This document shows, piece by piece, positions 34,098 to 42,337 of a DNA stretch of 64,000 nucleotides (position 1 is its first letter; each line of letters starts with the position of its first letter). The notes under the pieces are model-generated. The model did no database searches. It had not been told where the DNA came from and worked only from the letters and a program-made list of their open reading frames with translations. The position numbers and the translations under genes are program-made. The stretch is from JABCPE02 sp963516675 (lineage in GTDB: Bacteria; Bacteroidota; Bacteroidia; Flavobacteriales; Weeksellaceae): positions 5,436 to 69,435 of the forward strand of contig CAUQBH010000011.1 in NCBI GenBank assembly GCA_963516675.1, given 5' to 3'.

Positions 34098-34138
34098 CTT
34101 TTAAATTTATTGTAAAATACTGATTTTCAATTAAATAT

Positions 34139-34149
34139 TTTGTAGACAC
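34139..34149 (+). repeat. Third, inverted copy of the 11-bp repeat
   Basis: TTTGTAGACAC on the plus strand, a perfect inverted match to 34076-34086, 41 bp further upstream of the tandem pair. It could be an upstream half-site that lets the regulator loop or cooperate. Confidence 0.55.
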
Positions 34150-34223
34150 CTAATTTCATAACCAAGTTATCTTTATTTTTTCTTTTAAATCCAAATGAAA
34201 TTAAAAAATTATATTCCCTTTTT

Positions 34224-35174
34224 TTAGCTACATTTATTTTTCATTTCGGACAAATTTTTCTCAAATTCATCAGAAGGGATTCCTTTTGCACCAAAATTTT
34301 CTAACATTCCAACCGCCAACTGAAGATAAGCACCATCCACCTGAGCTAATTTTGCTATAATTTTTCGGTATAAATCTGGTTTTTCATCAAGATTAAACTC
34401 AGCATAAACTAGTATATCACTCATTTCTCTATAAAAAACTTTTTTGTTCGCCTCGGCAAGTATCGGCACCGTGTCAGCCAAAACCTTCCACACAGCAGCC
34501 CTCCATAGGAAATAAGCCAAAAATTTTTCTTCTGATACCACTGCATTACTGCTGGAAACCCTTTCATAAAATTCTTCTTCTTTTTGGGTTTTCTCTTCAG
34601 CAAAATCCTTCGCTACGAACTCGTATTCCCGCATCTTATCACTTGGCACGAATGTATTCTGCGTCTGGCAGTATGGACAGGTGATATAAGTCGAAATAAA
34701 ATACAATTCCTTGATTTCCAAACCAGCACCACACTGAGAACAGTGAAAATTATCCTTCACAGCATTATATTCCTCTACTATTTCACGGAGTTTTTCTTCT
34801 GCAGAAGGCTCTTTCACATGACTCTCTATGCTATCCGCGAGGTCTCTCATCTTGTCTTTCCATTTTTCAAAATCATCATGGATTTTTCTGAACCATTTCT
34901 CCTGAAGTTCCCCTTCTGGTGTTTGCGTCTCGTAAAAAGAAGGTTCATAAGGCTTTATCTGCTGTTTAAAAACATCCTCCGCCTTGTCTATAATTCCATT
35001 AAACTGTCCCTTTACTCCCATCAAAAAATTCCCAAAACTGCGTTTATATGGGTCTGTATCCTCATCATATATCTCCTGCATAGCATCACGGGTTTCCTTT
35101 GCTAAGGACTCTGCTCTCTCAGTAAGTTTCTCTATAAAAACTCTAAATCTTTGCTCTAAATCATTCATATTCAT
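34224..35174 (-). CDS. Uncharacterised helical protein with a CxxC...CxxC zinc ribbon
   Basis: A 316-residue protein without signal peptide. The first ~145 residues are long amphipathic helices (MNDLEQRFRVFIEKLTER and KWKDKMRDLADSIESHVKE), possibly coiled coil. Residues ~148-180 form a zinc ribbon, FHCSQCGAGLEI and ITCPYCQTQ. The C-terminal ~110 residues are helical (LVYAEFNLDEKP, YLQLAVGMLENFG). The ribbon suggests binding to nucleic acid or protein, but nothing decides it. It lies upstream of the paralogue pair on the same strand and may belong to the same accessory locus. The start could be at the second Met. Confidence 0.72.
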   Translation of the reverse strand: MNMNDLEQRFRVFIEKLTERAESLAKETRDAMQEIYDEDTDPYKRSFGNFLMGVKGQFNGIIDKAEDVFKQQIKPYEPSFYETQTPEGELQEKWFRKIHDDFEKWKDKMRDLADSIESHVKEPSAEEKLREIVEEYNAVKDNFHCSQCGAGLEIKELYFISTYITCPYCQTQNTFVPSDKMREYEFVAKDFAEEKTQKEEEFYERVSSSNAVVSEEKFLAYFLWRAAVWKVLADTVPILAEANKKVFYREMSDILVYAEFNLDEKPDLYRKIIAKLAQVDGAYLQLAVGMLENFGAKGIPSDEFEKNLSEMKNKCS

Positions 35175-35221
35175 TTATTTATATTTTTATTATAAATTTT
35201 TCCTTTTATCTATTATTCAAA

Positions 35222-35247
35222 TAAACCGAGATTTCTCTCGGTTTTAT
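35222..35247 (-). terminator. Terminator downstream of the DUF302 gene
   Basis: AAACCGAGA (35223-35231) pairs with TCTCGGTTT (35236-35244) with a 4-nt loop; T-rich sequence on both strands. Confidence 0.65.
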
Positions 35248-35267
35248 TCTTATTGTATGTTATTTTT

Positions 35268-35717
35268 CTATTTCATAACACTCTCTGCTATTATTTTCCC
35301 CATTGCTATGTCTATTTTTTGGGTAATCTGCTCTACTCTTTCAAGTTTATAATCTGATACTAAAAGACTTACGAATTTATACCTTACTTGAACTGCTCCG
35401 TTTTCTTCATAGACCAAAACTTTCAATGGCAGCTCAATCGCTACTTTGGGATTTTCCTGCATCAGGCGAGTTCCTACCTTAGGATTTCCCACCACCAAAA
35501 CCGTAGCCGGCAAAAGATTTTCTTGCGATTTCTTGGCTGCTTTTGCGTGGTCTATTTCCGCAAAAATTGCAATATTATTGGCTTTAAAATTCTTCTTTAA
35601 TCTCCTAATTGTTTGTTTAAAATCATATTTACTTTTTGCTGTAAAAGATGGATAATCTTCCGATTGCGCAGAAAAACTTACCGATATAAACAGCGAAATA
35701 AAAAATAATATTCTCAT
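35268..35717 (-). CDS. Exported DUF302 domain protein
   Basis: A 149-residue protein with a signal peptide (MRILFFISLFISVSFSAQS) and a DUF302 domain. The domain shows FKQTIRRLKKNFKANNIAIFAEIDHAKAA, LLPATVLVVGNPKVGTRLMQ and the final ELPLKVLVYEENG, all typical. DUF302 is a small alpha/beta domain of unknown function found in periplasmic proteins. It ends 10 bp before purN coordinates begin, on the same strand, and purN is upstream of it in the transcript, so they may be co-transcribed. Confidence 0.87.
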   Translation of the reverse strand: MRILFFISLFISVSFSAQSEDYPSFTAKSKYDFKQTIRRLKKNFKANNIAIFAEIDHAKAAKKSQENLLPATVLVVGNPKVGTRLMQENPKVAIELPLKVLVYEENGAVQVRYKFVSLLVSDYKLERVEQITQKIDIAMGKIIAESVMK

Positions 35718-35727
35718 AATTTCAACT

Positions 35728-36297
35728 TTAAATTATTTGTTCCAAAACCTTTTTTATTGCCTTTGGGAAAATTTCATATTCTACTTTATGCACTTTCTCC
35801 GCGAGTTTTTCAGGCGTATCCCCCTCACTCACAGTAACTTTCCCTTGCAGGATGATTTCGCCCTCATCTATCCCAGCCGTCACGAAATGCACCGTGACAC
35901 CGCTTTCCTTCTCTTTGGCATCTATTACAGCCGTATGGACATGCATCCCCCACATGCCTTTTCCTCCAAACTTGGGCAGAAGCGAAGGATGAATGTTGAT
36001 AATTTTGCCAGCGTATTTTTTCGCAAAATCTTCAGTAATGATAGAAAGAAACCCCGCTAAAACTATCAAATCCGTGTCTTTCGGAAGGATTTTTTGTAAA
36101 TTTTCACAAAAATCTTTTCCTCTCTTTATCAAATGATGAGGAATCTGGTGTTTCTCGGCACGAACCAAAGCATAGCAGTCCCTATCCGCAACCACCATGC
36201 TTACTTTTGCGTTAGGAACTTCTCCGTTTTGGATGCATTCCAGTATCCTTTCTAAATTGGTTCCTGAGCCAGAAGCCAAAACTACGATGTTTTTCAT
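35728..36297 (-). CDS. purN: Phosphoribosylglycinamide formyltransferase
   Basis: Third step of de novo purine synthesis, transferring a formyl group from 10-formyl-THF to GAR. The 189 residues match PurN: LASGSGTNLERILE (phosphate loop), PHHLIKRGKDF, LAGFLSIITEDF, the catalytic Asn/His in NIHPSLLPKFGGKGM and the Asp in FVTAGIDEGEII. The gene is on the same strand as purM 2 kb away, with a phosphatase and an HD-protein gene in between, spaced 14-27 bp, so the four may form one nucleotide operon. Confidence 0.95.
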   Translation of the reverse strand: MKNIVVLASGSGTNLERILECIQNGEVPNAKVSMVVADRDCYALVRAEKHQIPHHLIKRGKDFCENLQKILPKDTDLIVLAGFLSIITEDFAKKYAGKIINIHPSLLPKFGGKGMWGMHVHTAVIDAKEKESGVTVHFVTAGIDEGEIILQGKVTVSEGDTPEKLAEKVHKVEYEIFPKAIKKVLEQII

Positions 36298-36310
36298 TTC
36301 TTTGATTTTG

Positions 36311-37597
36311 TTAGTCTTCCTTATCCTCCTCTACGCGGTGCTTTATCTTAGATTTTTTTCCTTTGATATCTACAGCATATTCTTTTCCGTTTTTGATGAA
36401 CAGCCCTTGGGTTTTCCCTTTGGAATGCAGGACATCTATATCTATCACACGCCCGTCCATGAGGTAAGTAACCTCTTTTCTAAGGGTATGCCCGATGACA
36501 AATTTCTTCGCATTGAGTTTTTTGAGAATCTCCTCAAAATCTTCCTTTTTAGTGGTTTCCTTTCCATAACCTCTGTACCACATCGGACTTTTCCCATACA
36601 TATAGATGACATTTGCGATGGCATCCTTCCCTTTTTGCCCTTCTTTATTATTGAAATAATATTTTCTAGCGTGTTCATTCAGCTCCTCCACGGAAAGATT
36701 TAGGTCACTTACCTCCTTAGAAATCCCTGCATGAACGAAAACATAATCACCGATTTTCTCTACGATGTTTTTTGTATTAAGCCACTTGCCGAGTTCCGTG
36801 CCATACTGAGAAAGAAGGAAAGTCGGATCCTCGTTCATAAGTTTTGCATTTTCAAAATATTTTTTTCGCACATAGCGCAAATCTTTATTCATATTCATTA
36901 AATCATGATTTCCAAGAACAAAATGCACCTTTCCGCCTGCTTTTTCTGCCTGTTCTTCCAAGGAATAAATCAGCCAAAGCGTCTGCGTTACGAAAAGCCC
37001 TCTGTCAAAGAAATCTCCCACCATTACAAGATGTCCTTTCCCAAAAGTCCATTTGTAATTGTTATCCATCACCTTATTATTGATAAGAAATTCTTTAAAC
37101 TGCTCAAAATTCCCTTCAATATCCGAAATGGCTATCAGTTTTTTAGGCATCGGATAGACCGAAGGTTCTTCTTTCAGCTCTTTTTTCAGCCTGAAAGAAA
37201 AGAAATCCTTATCTGTAATGTAGGATTTTAGCTCCTGATTTTCTTCATACCATTTATAAACTGGCGTAGGAACACCATTTTCTTCCTTAATGTTCTTCAC
37301 AACAGACCCAGACCTACCTAAACCCGAGTAAAAGATATATGGCCCATCTATCCCTGCTCTGGAAGTGTCTTTTTCTAATCTTTTTTCCGAGATGATGAGC
37401 TTGGGCTGTAAATCCTCTTCCTCCTTGTCATAATCATATCCAATAGCCACAACAGGCCCATTTATTGGTGCTACAATTTCAGCTATTTTGGAAGAATCTT
37501 TTGGTTGTTTTTTTCCTGATGAAACAGGCTTTTTCTGAGCATTTAGAATATTACCCAAAAATAAAAATGCTAAAACAAGAACAGTTATTTTTTTCAT
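36311..37597 (-). CDS. Exported metallophosphoesterase
   Basis: A 428-residue calcineurin-type phosphoesterase. The start at 37597 gives MKKITVLVLAFLFLGNILNAQ, a good signal peptide; a Met five codons upstream is possible. The metal-site motifs occur in order: DIEGNFEQ (~165), GDFFDRG (~200), GNHDLM (~232), FVHAGI (~290) and GHTLRKE (~370). The layout is close to the Ser/Thr-phosphatase/diadenosine-polyphosphatase type, with extra insertions. Exported, so the substrate is likely extracytoplasmic. It lies between purN and an HD-domain gene in a tightly spaced series. Confidence 0.88.
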   Translation of the reverse strand: MKKITVLVLAFLFLGNILNAQKKPVSSGKKQPKDSSKIAEIVAPINGPVVAIGYDYDKEEEDLQPKLIISEKRLEKDTSRAGIDGPYIFYSGLGRSGSVVKNIKEENGVPTPVYKWYEENQELKSYITDKDFFSFRLKKELKEEPSVYPMPKKLIAISDIEGNFEQFKEFLINNKVMDNNYKWTFGKGHLVMVGDFFDRGLFVTQTLWLIYSLEEQAEKAGGKVHFVLGNHDLMNMNKDLRYVRKKYFENAKLMNEDPTFLLSQYGTELGKWLNTKNIVEKIGDYVFVHAGISKEVSDLNLSVEELNEHARKYYFNNKEGQKGKDAIANVIYMYGKSPMWYRGYGKETTKKEDFEEILKKLNAKKFVIGHTLRKEVTYLMDGRVIDIDVLHSKGKTQGLFIKNGKEYAVDIKGKKSKIKHRVEEDKED

Positions 37598-37623
37598 TTT
37601 AAAATTTTTCATTAGTATCTGTA

Positions 37624-38217
37624 TTAATTTTTTCTCAGTTTTTCTTCATCCAAAGCTTTATTTATCAGGATTTCAAAAACTTCTCCCAGTTCATCTGATG
37701 CGCGTTTTACGGCGTGTTCTATGATTTTTCTAGCTTGGTTTTCTGTAATTCCTGCCTCTGTCCAGCTCCTGCCAGAGGAATGCACATTGAGCAGAAAAGG
37801 CATTATTCGGTCTATGGCACAGGCAAAAACAGCATTAGGCGTTTCCTCTGCTTCAAATTCTTTCCACAAATCAAGAAACTCCCTGCTCATAGGCTCCTCA
37901 AGGATACCGAAAATCCTCTCCGCAGAGGCAAGTTCCCTTTCATATTTGCCGACCATCGCTTTTTCATCAAAGATAAAAGTATCGCCTGCGTCTATCTCCA
38001 CCACATCATGAATGGACAGCATTTTAATCACTCGCAGAAGGTCTATTTTCTCCTTATTTTTGGCATAAGGGAAAAGTATCTGAGCCAAAACAATAATCTG
38101 CCAGCTATGCTCCGCCGAGTTTTCCCTCCTTTGGTCATCGTGGTTAAAATTCCTGCGCTGCACATTTTTCAGAGCATCAAGGGTTAAGATGAATTTGATT
38201 TCCTTTTCTAAAACCAT
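37624..38217 (-). CDS. HD-domain phosphohydrolase (YfbR-like)
   Basis: A 197-residue cytosolic protein with an HD metal site: NSAEHSWQIIVLAQ (first His), SIHDVVEIDAGD (the HD pair) and a later Asp in CAIDRIMPFLLN. YfbR-type members are 5'-deoxynucleotidases that dephosphorylate dNMPs; the exact substrate here is inferred. Position between purM and a phosphoesterase in a nucleotide-related series fits. Spacing: 11 bp to purM. Confidence 0.83.
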   Translation of the reverse strand: MVLEKEIKFILTLDALKNVQRRNFNHDDQRRENSAEHSWQIIVLAQILFPYAKNKEKIDLLRVIKMLSIHDVVEIDAGDTFIFDEKAMVGKYERELASAERIFGILEEPMSREFLDLWKEFEAEETPNAVFACAIDRIMPFLLNVHSSGRSWTEAGITENQARKIIEHAVKRASDELGEVFEILINKALDEEKLRKN

Positions 38218-38228
38218 GAAAATGAATT

Positions 38229-39218
38229 TTATATTAAATTGATTTTCTCTTCATTTTCGGTAATTTCTCCGATTTCGTAGGCATCTTTCAGGGTAGAAAG
38301 CACTTTTTCTACATCCTTTTCATCTACGACAACTACCATTCCCACGCCCATATTGAAAGTCCCGAACATCTCCATTCGGTCTACATTTCCTCGTTTTTCA
38401 AGCTCAAGCATAATGCTCGGAATACGGATTTTTTCTGTCTGAATCTCTGCGCAAAGCCCATTCGGAATGATTCTCGGAACATTCTCTATCAGTCCGCCGC
38501 CCGTGATATGCGCTATTCCGCTAAGACTCACCTCCTTCAAAAGCTGATGAATAGGCTGATAATAAAGTCTTGTTGGCTCAAGTAGTGTTTCATAAAGTGG
38601 TTTTCCTTCAAATTCTTCCTCAAAATCAGGGAACACTTTTCTCACCAAAGAAAATCCATTGGAATGAAAACCAGAACTCGGAATAGCGATGATTTTATCT
38701 CCTTTTTTGATTTTTGAACCATCGATGATTTCGTCTCTTTCCACGATTCCCACACAGAAACCAGCCACATCATAATCGCCCACCTGATACATCCCTGGCA
38801 TTTCCGCTGTTTCACCACCGATAAGGGCGCATTCATTGTCTTTGCAGGCTTTTACCATTCCTAAAACGATTTCTGACGCTACATTAGAATCCAATTTTCC
38901 ACAAGCCAGATAATCCAAGAAAAATAGAGGTTTCGCGCCATGGCAGAGAATATCATTAGCACACATCGCAAAGCAGTCTATCCCGATAGAATCATACTTT
39001 TTGGTATCCAAAGCGATTTTCAGTTTCGTTCCCACACCATCCGTTCCACTCACTAAAACTGGATTTTTATACTCTCCAATGGCATAAAACGCCCCAAAAC
39101 TTCCAAGATTATTCAGTACATTTTTATTGTGAGTTTCAGCTACGGCGGACTTTATCTTGTCTACGGTTTTGTAGCCTTCTTCTTTGTCTACTCCTGCGGA
39201 TTTGTAAGTGTTATTCAT
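38229..39218 (-). CDS. purM: Phosphoribosylformylglycinamidine cyclo-ligase (AIR synthetase)
   Basis: Closes the imidazole ring in purine synthesis. The 329 residues show GSFGAFYAIG, SGTDGVGTKLKIA, the DILCHGAKPLFFLDYLA motif, GGETAEMPGMY and the C-terminal HITGGGLIENVPRI. All are PurM signatures. It appears to be the first gene of a run purM, HD protein, phosphoesterase, purN, DUF302. Upstream lies a 196-bp gap with a possible promoter and a GC-rich hairpin, discussed separately. Confidence 0.95.
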   Translation of the reverse strand: MNNTYKSAGVDKEEGYKTVDKIKSAVAETHNKNVLNNLGSFGAFYAIGEYKNPVLVSGTDGVGTKLKIALDTKKYDSIGIDCFAMCANDILCHGAKPLFFLDYLACGKLDSNVASEIVLGMVKACKDNECALIGGETAEMPGMYQVGDYDVAGFCVGIVERDEIIDGSKIKKGDKIIAIPSSGFHSNGFSLVRKVFPDFEEEFEGKPLYETLLEPTRLYYQPIHQLLKEVSLSGIAHITGGGLIENVPRIIPNGLCAEIQTEKIRIPSIMLELEKRGNVDRMEMFGTFNMGVGMVVVVDEKDVEKVLSTLKDAYEIGEITENEEKINLI

Positions 39219-39254
39219 AGTTTATTTTTTTATTAAAAGTTAAAATTCAGATAC

Positions 39255-39290
39255 AAAAAAGCCGACAAACCCCCAAGGCTGGCCGGCTGG
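39255..39290 (-). terminator. GC-rich hairpin with minus-strand T tract in front of purM
   Basis: On the minus strand AGCCG(GCC...) pairs with (T)CGGCT across about 20 nt, followed by TTTTTTG (39260-39253). It is unusually G/C-rich for this DNA. It may end the tsaC-like transcript or act as an attenuator in the purM leader. Confidence 0.5.
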
Positions 39291-39384
39291 TATATTTTCA
39301 GCACAAAACTCTATTCCATTATTTTGGTTCAGAAAAAGAGCTGAAGTGATTTTATTTAATTTCAAAATAGAATTTTTATTTCTA

Positions 39385-39392
39385 CAAAAGTA
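39385..39392 (-). promoter_or_regulatory. Candidate -7 element in front of purM
   Basis: TACTTTTG on the minus strand (39392-39385) matches TAnnTTTG and overlaps the end of the upstream gene's region. It would give a leader of ~160 nt holding the hairpin at 39255-39290. The -33 element is weak. Confidence 0.35.
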
Positions 39393-39414
39393 GGATTTTT
39401 TTATTTAAAATCTA

Positions 39415-39963
39415 TCACTCTCGGATGACTTTTATTCTTCCATCTTCCCAAATCCTAATCACCGAGGAGCCTTCCCACTCTGCCCTCTGATCTTGGCGTT
39501 CTTCTGCTATGGCATCTACTTGGTTTTTAAGCTCTTGCGAAATTTCAGAAAAACTCATCGGACTTTTTTCTCCACTGAAATTAGCCGAAGTAGAAACAAT
39601 GGGACTATTAAGCTTGGAAATCAACTTCTTACAAAAATCATCCTTCACCAAACGAATTCCTATGCTTCCATCTTCCGCCAAGAGTTCTTTGGGAAGCCCT
39701 TTTGGGTTGTCATAAACGATGGTGACAGGCTTTTCGCTCAAATCTATGATTTCCCACGCCATGGCTGGCACCTCTACTATTTTCTGCAGCCTTTGTTCGT
39801 TTTCCACCAGAATAATCGCCGATTTTCCTTGTTTTCTTTTTTTCAGGGAAAATAGTTTTTGTATGGCTTCAGGATTGGCAGCATCACACCCCAGCCCCCA
39901 GATGGTGTCCGTAGGATAGAGAATGATTCCGCCCTGTTTTAGGACTTCCAGCAGTTTTTCCAT
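39415..39963 (-). CDS. L-threonylcarbamoyladenylate synthase (Sua5/YciO/YrdC family)
   Basis: Makes threonylcarbamoyl-AMP for the t6A37 tRNA modification. The 182 residues are one YrdC domain: LYPTDTIWGLGCDA, the KKRKQGKSAIILV basic patch, TIVYDNPKGLP, IGIRLVKDD and SPIVSTSANFSGEKSP. The Sua5 C-terminal domain is absent, so it is of TsaC length. YciO-type paralogues share these motifs, so the symbol is left open. Its start codon overlaps the stop of the gldB-like gene (TAATG), indicating coupling. Confidence 0.88.
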   Translation of the reverse strand: MEKLLEVLKQGGIILYPTDTIWGLGCDAANPEAIQKLFSLKKRKQGKSAIILVENEQRLQKIVEVPAMAWEIIDLSEKPVTIVYDNPKGLPKELLAEDGSIGIRLVKDDFCKKLISKLNSPIVSTSANFSGEKSPMSFSEISQELKNQVDAIAEERQDQRAEWEGSSVIRIWEDGRIKVIRE

Positions 39964-40949
39964 TATTCTGGTTTGTAATTACTTTGGTTAAAGATTTCTG
40001 TAGCGTTCATCCTTAGAAAGTCTGATAATTTGGTTTCTGGTTTTTGGGCATAAAAAGCCTTACAGATTCTCCAGCCGATGAAACTCCCCACACGAGGCGA
40101 AGATTTTTGGTCTATTTCCGTATAGAATTTAGAAAATGGCGCCACTGAAAGGAAACGCTCATAGAGTTTCGGGTCATCACTAAACACCATATTATTTTCC
40201 ACAAAATAGTTCCAAATATTAGCTTCATTAGCCTCTGCCCATCCCTGCTGAGTCTCAGAATAATTCATTTTCAAATAATCTGGAGTATTCGGAAGAAAGG
40301 CATCTTGCAGGGTTTTTATTTTTCCTTCTAAAATGATTTGGTCTATAAATTTATTTTCTTGAGGATTAGAAATCATGAAAGTTTCAGCTACAATTTCTGC
40401 AATTCTCGGCACCAAATTCTCTGGATTCATGATTTTTTTATGATACTCATCTAGCCCTTGGTAGTTTTTGCTTTTTTCTCCCATAAATGCAGAAATATCC
40501 ACGAAAAGCATCCCTTCATCCGTTCTGAAAAAGATAGGATCTATCACGCTTTCTCTATCCAAAAATGAGGAATAAAGATAAACTTTAGGCGTCTTGAACG
40601 CTGGGAAATAATACTTCACTCGTGAAAACATTTCTGACAACTCGTTTTTCAGTTTTGTTTTATCAATTCCCTTCACAGCCTCCTGATAGACACGGATTTC
40701 CGCAGTGTCTTTTCTTCTGGCTTCATATTCTGTGTCAGGAATAGAACCCTGAAACATTGGGTATTTTTCTTTAAATTCCTTTAAAGAAACTTTTGGGTCA
40801 AAAAACTCACCAGAAATGTCAAAAATCTCTACTTTTTCTGTAGCTTTTACTTCTTTTTTCCATAGTTCTTCTTGATTTTTGTTACAAGAAAAAACTACCA
40901 AACACAATGACAAAAATAATACCCAAGAAATATTTCTTGATTTTTTCAT
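39963..40949 (-). CDS. gldB: Gliding motility lipoprotein GldB-like
   Basis: A 328-residue lipoprotein with a lipobox (LVVFSC, Cys ~22). The body fits GldB: FDPKVSLKEFKEKYPMF, VKYYFPAFKTPKVYLYSS, MLFVDISAFMG, VPRIAEIVAETFM, and the C-terminal RVGSFIGWRICKAFY. GldB is needed for gliding in Flavobacterium johnsoniae and is linked there with T9SS function; here it lies next to nadE (opposite strand), an association also seen in related genomes as I recall. The protein could be conserved without motility, as in many non-gliding Weeksellaceae. Confidence 0.8.
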   Translation of the reverse strand: MKKSRNISWVLFLSLCLVVFSCNKNQEELWKKEVKATEKVEIFDISGEFFDPKVSLKEFKEKYPMFQGSIPDTEYEARRKDTAEIRVYQEAVKGIDKTKLKNELSEMFSRVKYYFPAFKTPKVYLYSSFLDRESVIDPIFFRTDEGMLFVDISAFMGEKSKNYQGLDEYHKKIMNPENLVPRIAEIVAETFMISNPQENKFIDQIILEGKIKTLQDAFLPNTPDYLKMNYSETQQGWAEANEANIWNYFVENNMVFSDDPKLYERFLSVAPFSKFYTEIDQKSSPRVGSFIGWRICKAFYAQKPETKLSDFLRMNATEIFNQSNYKPE

Positions 40950-40961
40950 TTTATTTAAAAT

Positions 40962-41462
40962 TTAGTAATTAACTATTTGAATAGGCACATTTGTAAGGAT
41001 TTTAGTATAACTTTTCCCTAATTGTGTGTGTGCTGTGATAATCACTTCGCCTGCAAAGAAAACTTTTATTTTATTGTCCTCTGTTTCTTCAAAATATTGA
41101 TTAAGAGTATGTAAATTATTACTATAAGTTACAATGGCTTGATTTGGTTCTATCAGTTCTGTGAAAGAGTGAGTTACATTTCTCTCCACTCCATTATAAC
41201 TATATTTAAAATTTACTTTATAATCAATTTTGGAAATTTTGTTATCTCCTCCTCCTTTAACAGAAAAGGTTTTTAATATGCTTTCTGTTTCATAATGAAA
41301 TCTTGTATTCCTTCTAAGCCCTCGTTGAATTGACTTTTCTTTAATATAGATTTTACTATGAACATCTCCAACAAAAGCCAAATCATTATTGTCTTCACGA
41401 CAAGAACCCAATCCGAGCATTGCTATTATAGCAAATGCAAACATAAAAATTGATTTTTTCAT
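40962..41462 (-). CDS. Uncharacterised lipoprotein
   Basis: A 166-residue protein with a signal peptide and lipobox (LGLGSC, Cys ~21). The mature part is predicted beta-rich: KIDYKVNFKYSYNGV, THSFTELIEPNQ, KVFFAGEVIITAHT. No family recognised. It lies 12 bp upstream of the gldB-like gene on the same strand, so the two are probably co-transcribed, which could link it to the envelope or to gliding/secretion. Confidence 0.72.
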   Translation of the reverse strand: MKKSIFMFAFAIIAMLGLGSCREDNNDLAFVGDVHSKIYIKEKSIQRGLRRNTRFHYETESILKTFSVKGGGDNKISKIDYKVNFKYSYNGVERNVTHSFTELIEPNQAIVTYSNNLHTLNQYFEETEDNKIKVFFAGEVIITAHTQLGKSYTKILTNVPIQIVNY

Positions 41463-41504
41463 TTTATTAAAATTTATTTATCTTTAACTCCGATTTTTAA
41501 TTCG

Positions 41505-41512
41505 CAAAAATA
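41505..41512 (-). promoter_or_regulatory. -7 element of the lipoprotein-gldB unit
   Basis: TATTTTTG on the minus strand (41512-41505), fitting TAnnTTTG, 42 bp before the start at 41462; nadE starts divergently at 41532. Confidence 0.45.
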
Positions 41513-41531
41513 GAAAATTTTTAGATATAAA

Positions 41532-42320
41532 ATGCAGACACAAAAAGTAACAGAATACATTATAAACTGGCTCAAAAATTATGCAGAAACCGCTAAAATG
41601 AACGGCTTCGTTATCGGGATTTCTGGCGGGATAGACTCGGCTGTGGTTTCTACTCTTGCCGCTAAAACAGGGCTAAAAACCCTAGTCATAGAACTTCCCA
41701 TACGCCAAAAGAAAGACCAAGTGCAGCGGGCGCAGGAGCAGATTTCCTTTCTGAAAAACAACTTTAAAAATGTGGAAAGTTTGGAAATAGATTTGACAGA
41801 AACCTTTGATGTTTTTGAAAAAAATGTTATCAGCAAAAGCTCCACTACGCAGAATAGAGAGCTTTCTCTTGCGAATTCCCGCTCTCGGCTCAGAATGCTT
41901 ACACTATACTATTTTGGGCAGATTCATAATCTTTTGGTCACAGGAACAGGCAATAAAATAGAAGATTTCGGCATCGGTTTTTTCACAAAATACGGAGATG
42001 GCGGCGTGGATATTTCGCCGATTGGAGATTTAACCAAAACCCAAGTCTATGAACTAGCCAAAGAGCTGAACATCCCTAAGAGCATCCAAAAAGCAGCTCC
42101 TACCGATGGGCTATGGGACACCGAACGAACCGATGAACAGCAGATAGGCGCCACCTACCCAGAGCTGGAATGGGCTATGAGTGTCCACCAAGACCACTCC
42201 GCAGAGGATTTCTCTGGCAGAGAAAAAGAAGTTTTTATGATATACGACCGCCTAAATAGGGCTACCCAGCACAAAATAAACCCTATCCCAGTCTGTAAAA
42301 TCCCAAAAGAATTGTTTTAA
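41532..42320 (+). CDS. nadE: NAD(+) synthase, ammonia-dependent
   Basis: Last step of NAD synthesis, amidating nicotinate adenine dinucleotide. The 262 residues form a single synthetase domain, without the glutaminase, so ammonia or a separate amidase supplies nitrogen. Key motifs: the PP-loop GISGGIDSAVVS (~29), NSRSRLRMLTLYY, VTGTGNKIEDFGIGFFTKYGDGGVD, and LTKTQVYELAKEL. Monocistronic or followed by the LRR-like gene 17 bp later. Confidence 0.95.
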   Translation: MQTQKVTEYIINWLKNYAETAKMNGFVIGISGGIDSAVVSTLAAKTGLKTLVIELPIRQKKDQVQRAQEQISFLKNNFKNVESLEIDLTETFDVFEKNVISKSSTTQNRELSLANSRSRLRMLTLYYFGQIHNLLVTGTGNKIEDFGIGFFTKYGDGGVDISPIGDLTKTQVYELAKELNIPKSIQKAAPTDGLWDTERTDEQQIGATYPELEWAMSVHQDHSAEDFSGREKEVFMIYDRLNRATQHKINPIPVCKIPKELF

Positions 42321-42337
42321 AAAATGAGTAAAAAAAT

